Positions 61,114 through 64,000 of a stretch of DNA of 64,000 nucleotides are shown here, piece after piece (the stretch's first letter is position 1; every line of letters begins with the position of its first letter). The notes beneath the pieces were generated by a model. The model did no database searches, had not been told where the DNA came from, and saw nothing but the letters and a program-made list of their open reading frames with translations. Where the stretch lies: the NCBI RefSeq assembly GCF_018991925.1, contig NW_024724368.1, forward strand, positions 2,740,257-2,804,256. Reading direction: 5' to 3'. The position numbers and the translations under genes are program-made. Source of the stretch: Homarus americanus. Taxonomy: Eukaryota; Arthropoda; Malacostraca; Decapoda; Nephropidae.

Positions 61114-61264
61114 TGCTTCAAGATATTCCTGGAGGCTTGATCCTTCAGGGGATGAGGAGGAGGTGAAGACCAGAGAGGCTGGAGGAAAGACTCCTTATGC
61201 CGCCATTATTAGAAGACCTGCAGGAGCTGACTACGTGGGGAAACCTGATATTGAAGGTAAAAAC

Positions 61265-62000
61265 AACGGGGAGGAGGAGGAGGTGGTGATGCATGGAGAG
61301 GAGGTGGTGGGGTGGAGAAGAGGAGGAGGTCATGTGGACAGGAGGTGGTGGGGTGGAGAAGAGGTGGAGGTCGTGTGGAGAGGAGGTGGTGGGGTGGAGA
61401 AGAGGAGGAGGTCATGTGGACAGGAGGTGGTGGGGTGGAGAAGAGGTGGAGGTCGTGTGGAGAGGAGGTGGTGGGGTGGAGAAGAGGAGGAGGTCATGTG
61501 GACAGGAGGTGGTGGGGTGGAGAAGAGGTGGAGGTCGTGTGGAGAGGAGGTGGTGGGGTGGAGAAGAGGAGGAGGTCATGTGGGAGAGGAAGGTGTGGGG
61601 TGGAGAAGAGGAGGAGGCTGTGAGGAGGTGGTGGGGTGGAGAAGAGCAGGAGGTCATGGGAGAGGAGGTGGTGGGGTGGAGAAGAGGAGGAGGTCATGTG
61701 GAGAGGAGGCGGTGGGGTGGAGAAGAGGAGGAGGTCATGGGAGAGGAGGTGGTGGGGGTGGAGAAGAGGAGGAGTTCATGTGGAGAGGAGGTGGGGGGGT
61801 GGAGAAGAGGAGGAGGTCATGTGGAGAGGAGGTGGTGGGGTGGAGAAGGAGGAGGTCGTGTGGAGAGGAGGGTGGGGTGGAGAAGAGGTGGAGGTCGGTG
61901 GAGAGGAGGTGGTGGGGTGGAGAAGAGGAGGAGGCTGTGGAGAGGAGGAGGGGGAGAAGAGGAGGAGGCGGTGTGGGGAGGAGGAGGTGGGGGTATGGAC
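61265..62000. repeat. 39-bp G-rich minisatellite, about 18 units
   Basis: Unit GGAGGTGGTGGGGTGGAGAA then GAGGAGGAGGTCATGTG. All plus frames stay open (39 is a multiple of three), giving Gly/Glu/Trp/Arg-rich repeat peptides up to about 400 residues long; not a gene. Confidence 0.95.
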
Positions 62001-62199
62001 ACGGAAAACGAGGAGAAAGAAAAGGTTTTGTTGACACTATGGGTAGAGGGATAAAGGCCCCTCTCCGTGTGTCTCATCTATGGTAAATGTTATTCATACC
62101 TGACCAAATTAACACTACCTGTACATCTAACTTGTTAACTTATGACAAAACGCAAAATTAACATCCATAATGATATCATATTTACACTGAGACAATTTT

Positions 62200-62388
62200 A
62201 GTCTAACTGGGGTGTCTAATCATCAGGTGAAATAAGCTGGAGGGTGTCTAATCATCAGGTGAAATAAGCTGGAGAGTGTCTAATCATCAGGTGAAATAAG
62301 CTGGAGGGTGTCTAATCATCAGGTTAAATAAGCTGGGTGTGTCTAATCAGGTGAAATATACTCGGGTTTTTCTAATCTTCAGGTGATC
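62200..62388. repeat. Tandemly amplified GATCAC-family right arm
   Basis: TGTCTAATCATCAGGTGAAA then TAAGCTGGAGGG is repeated about five times at 32-bp spacing and closes with TCTAATCTTCAGGTGATC, the element's outer end. The left arm and TTAGG core are absent. Confidence 0.82.
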
Positions 62389-63049
62389 TAAAATATCCTT
62401 TATCTTAAAACTGTCACTCTGATTTCTGATATATGTTTTTTTTCAAGTCAGGGAAATAAAACCAACTCGGTGGTAGTAAGTTTGATAGCGTAAACATACT
62501 AATCTCGACCAATCTTTGTGAGGGCGTGTGAACTCGGCCAATTCCATCAGCTGTAACCTCCGCGTCCTTAATCAACCTCAGCTCACTTAACCAATTATAA
62601 CTGAGAGAGGTAAGGTGAGGTGGCAGGAAGAGAGAGGTAAGGTGAGGTGGCAGGAAGAAGAGGAGGAGAGAAGAGAGATAGAGCACACGGATAACTACGA
62701 CAGACTCCCACGTGACAATCACATCCACCACACCGTTACCTGTACACCCCCTCCCCCCCCCACACACACACACACACACGTTAACTGGGTCGGCATCTGG
62801 CTGGCGACGCTCCGGAAAGAATCGCAAACAAGGAGGAGAGGGCGATAGGAGGGGAAGGGAGTGAGGAGGGGGGGAGGGGGTGGTGAGGAGGGGGAGGGGG
62901 TGGTGAGGGGAGTGAGAGGAGGAGAAGGGAGTGTGAGGAGGGGGTAGGGAGAGGTGAGGTAAGTTCTGTTTTACTGTTGTTTTGTTATTAAGTTATAACG
63001 CTTATCTGAGAACCGAGACCACAGGGAAGTCCTCAGTGACACACACATT

Positions 63050-63090
<41 letters not shown>

Positions 63091-63405
63091 ACCCTTCTTA
63101 GCTTCTTAGTTACCACGGCCACCTTACACACTCCCTGACACCTCACCACACACACCCCTGACATGACTCCCAGGGGCAGATGGTTAACATAAACAATGTA
63201 ACTGGACACGGGAGGCACCACACAAACGAATGTTCCTCACAGCACCCAGGACTTTGTGTCAATAACTCACAATAACTCCTCCTACGTAATAACACAATGA
63301 TAACTTAAATACTCTTTACTTGTGTGTGTGTGTGTGTGTGTGTGAGGAACATAGACGATACAAAGGAAAAAGAATGACGCGATATATATACCCAGTCCGT
63401 AGTGG

Positions 63406-63438
<33 letters not shown>

Positions 63439-64000
63439 TGACCACCGTGTTCTGTATAATGAAAGGTGTTTGATGAAACTGAACCCCCACGCAGCATATG
63501 AACGAGGTTGGGTTTTAATGAAAGTAATTTATAGTGGAATCGAGACCTCCTCCCTGACCCCCAACATCCACCCCTACCCTACCCCACCCCTACCACACCC
63601 CTACCACACCACACCCCACCCTACCCCAACCCCACCCCGTCAAGATGTCTTAAAGGCGATCCACCCACGAGCAATCTTAGGGAAAACTGCATCTCCTCAT
63701 CATCACTACTCGATGTTCAAGTCCGTCCCTCCTCCCTCCCCCTCCCTCGCAAGGCATCTCTCCCGGGAGTGGGGTAAGAGGGGGTGGATGGGGGCTAGAG
63801 GGGGTGGATGGGGGCTAGAGGGGGGGTGAGAGGAACTTGGGTACTTGAAGGAGCCAGACAGACATTGTTCTCGTGTTTACATCCTGGTTGTCGTTTTTTG
63901 TTGGTGGGGATTTTTATTTTTTACTTTAATCATAGACTGTAGGAAACTTACTCTTCCTCTCTCTACTGCTCCTCCTCCTCCTTCTTTCTCTTCCTCTCTC
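62389..64000. other. Unassigned DNA with microsatellites and G/C-rich runs
   Basis: (AC)n at 62761-62779 and 63051-63088; GAGGGGGAGGGGGTGGT repeats at 62850-62960; (GT)n 63321-63344; (AAT)n 63409-63439; CCCTACCCCAC-type repeats 63560-63640; GGGGTGGATGGGGGCTAGAG duplicated at 63780-63825. No gene is recognised. Confidence 0.6.

Noticed and set aside
60863..62086. A 407-codon frame rich in Gly, Glu, Trp and Arg
   Set aside because: It is the 39-bp array plus GT microsatellites; all three plus frames are open over the array.

Overview
This window is repeat-rich nuclear DNA from an arthropod, most likely a decapod crustacean. The evidence is the arthropod telomere motif TTAGG/CCTAA scattered internally in at least a dozen places, very long dinucleotide microsatellites (GT, GA, AT), dense minisatellites, and a retroelement 3' end of a type I associate with decapod genomes. 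There are no bacterial-style operons. Most long open frames are artefacts of tandem repeats whose unit is a multiple of three. The species assignment is inference.

Only one cellular gene can be named with confidence: the Nck/dreadlocks adaptor (dock), on the minus strand. An exon at 7729-7933 encodes the first SH3 domain. A short first coding exon at 14067-14085 (MSSLKL plus one base) fits it in phase across a 6.1-kb intron. A promoter-like patch with a perfect DRE motif (TATCGATA) and a TATA-like box lies just upstream, near 14270-14320. The rest of dock would lie beyond the left edge, because no further exon is visible in 1-7700.

Layout: 1-7400 holds minisatellites and two decayed retrotransposon fragments. 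7700-14330 is the 5' part of dock. 14330-24300 is lower-complexity-free, AT-rich DNA carrying a SINE, a 510-bp foldback element, a TA-flanked MITE and a relic hAT element. 24700-31100 is a run of minisatellites (54, 24, about 30 and about 20 bp) with foldback elements between them. 31700-64000 is dominated by microsatellites, minisatellites, interstitial telomeric arrays and non-LTR retroelements, with three weak single-exon candidates (33656, 39312 and 45692).

Two patterns stand out. First, a family of short palindromic elements with GATCAC ends has (TTAGG)n as its core; unrelated inverted-repeat arms surround TTAGG cores elsewhere in the window, and several copies run directly into tandem arrays. 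Second, three copies of a minus-strand non-LTR retroelement family, sharing the same 3' end and an (ATT)n tail, each sit inside (GT/AC)n tracts, suggesting insertion targeted to microsatellites.
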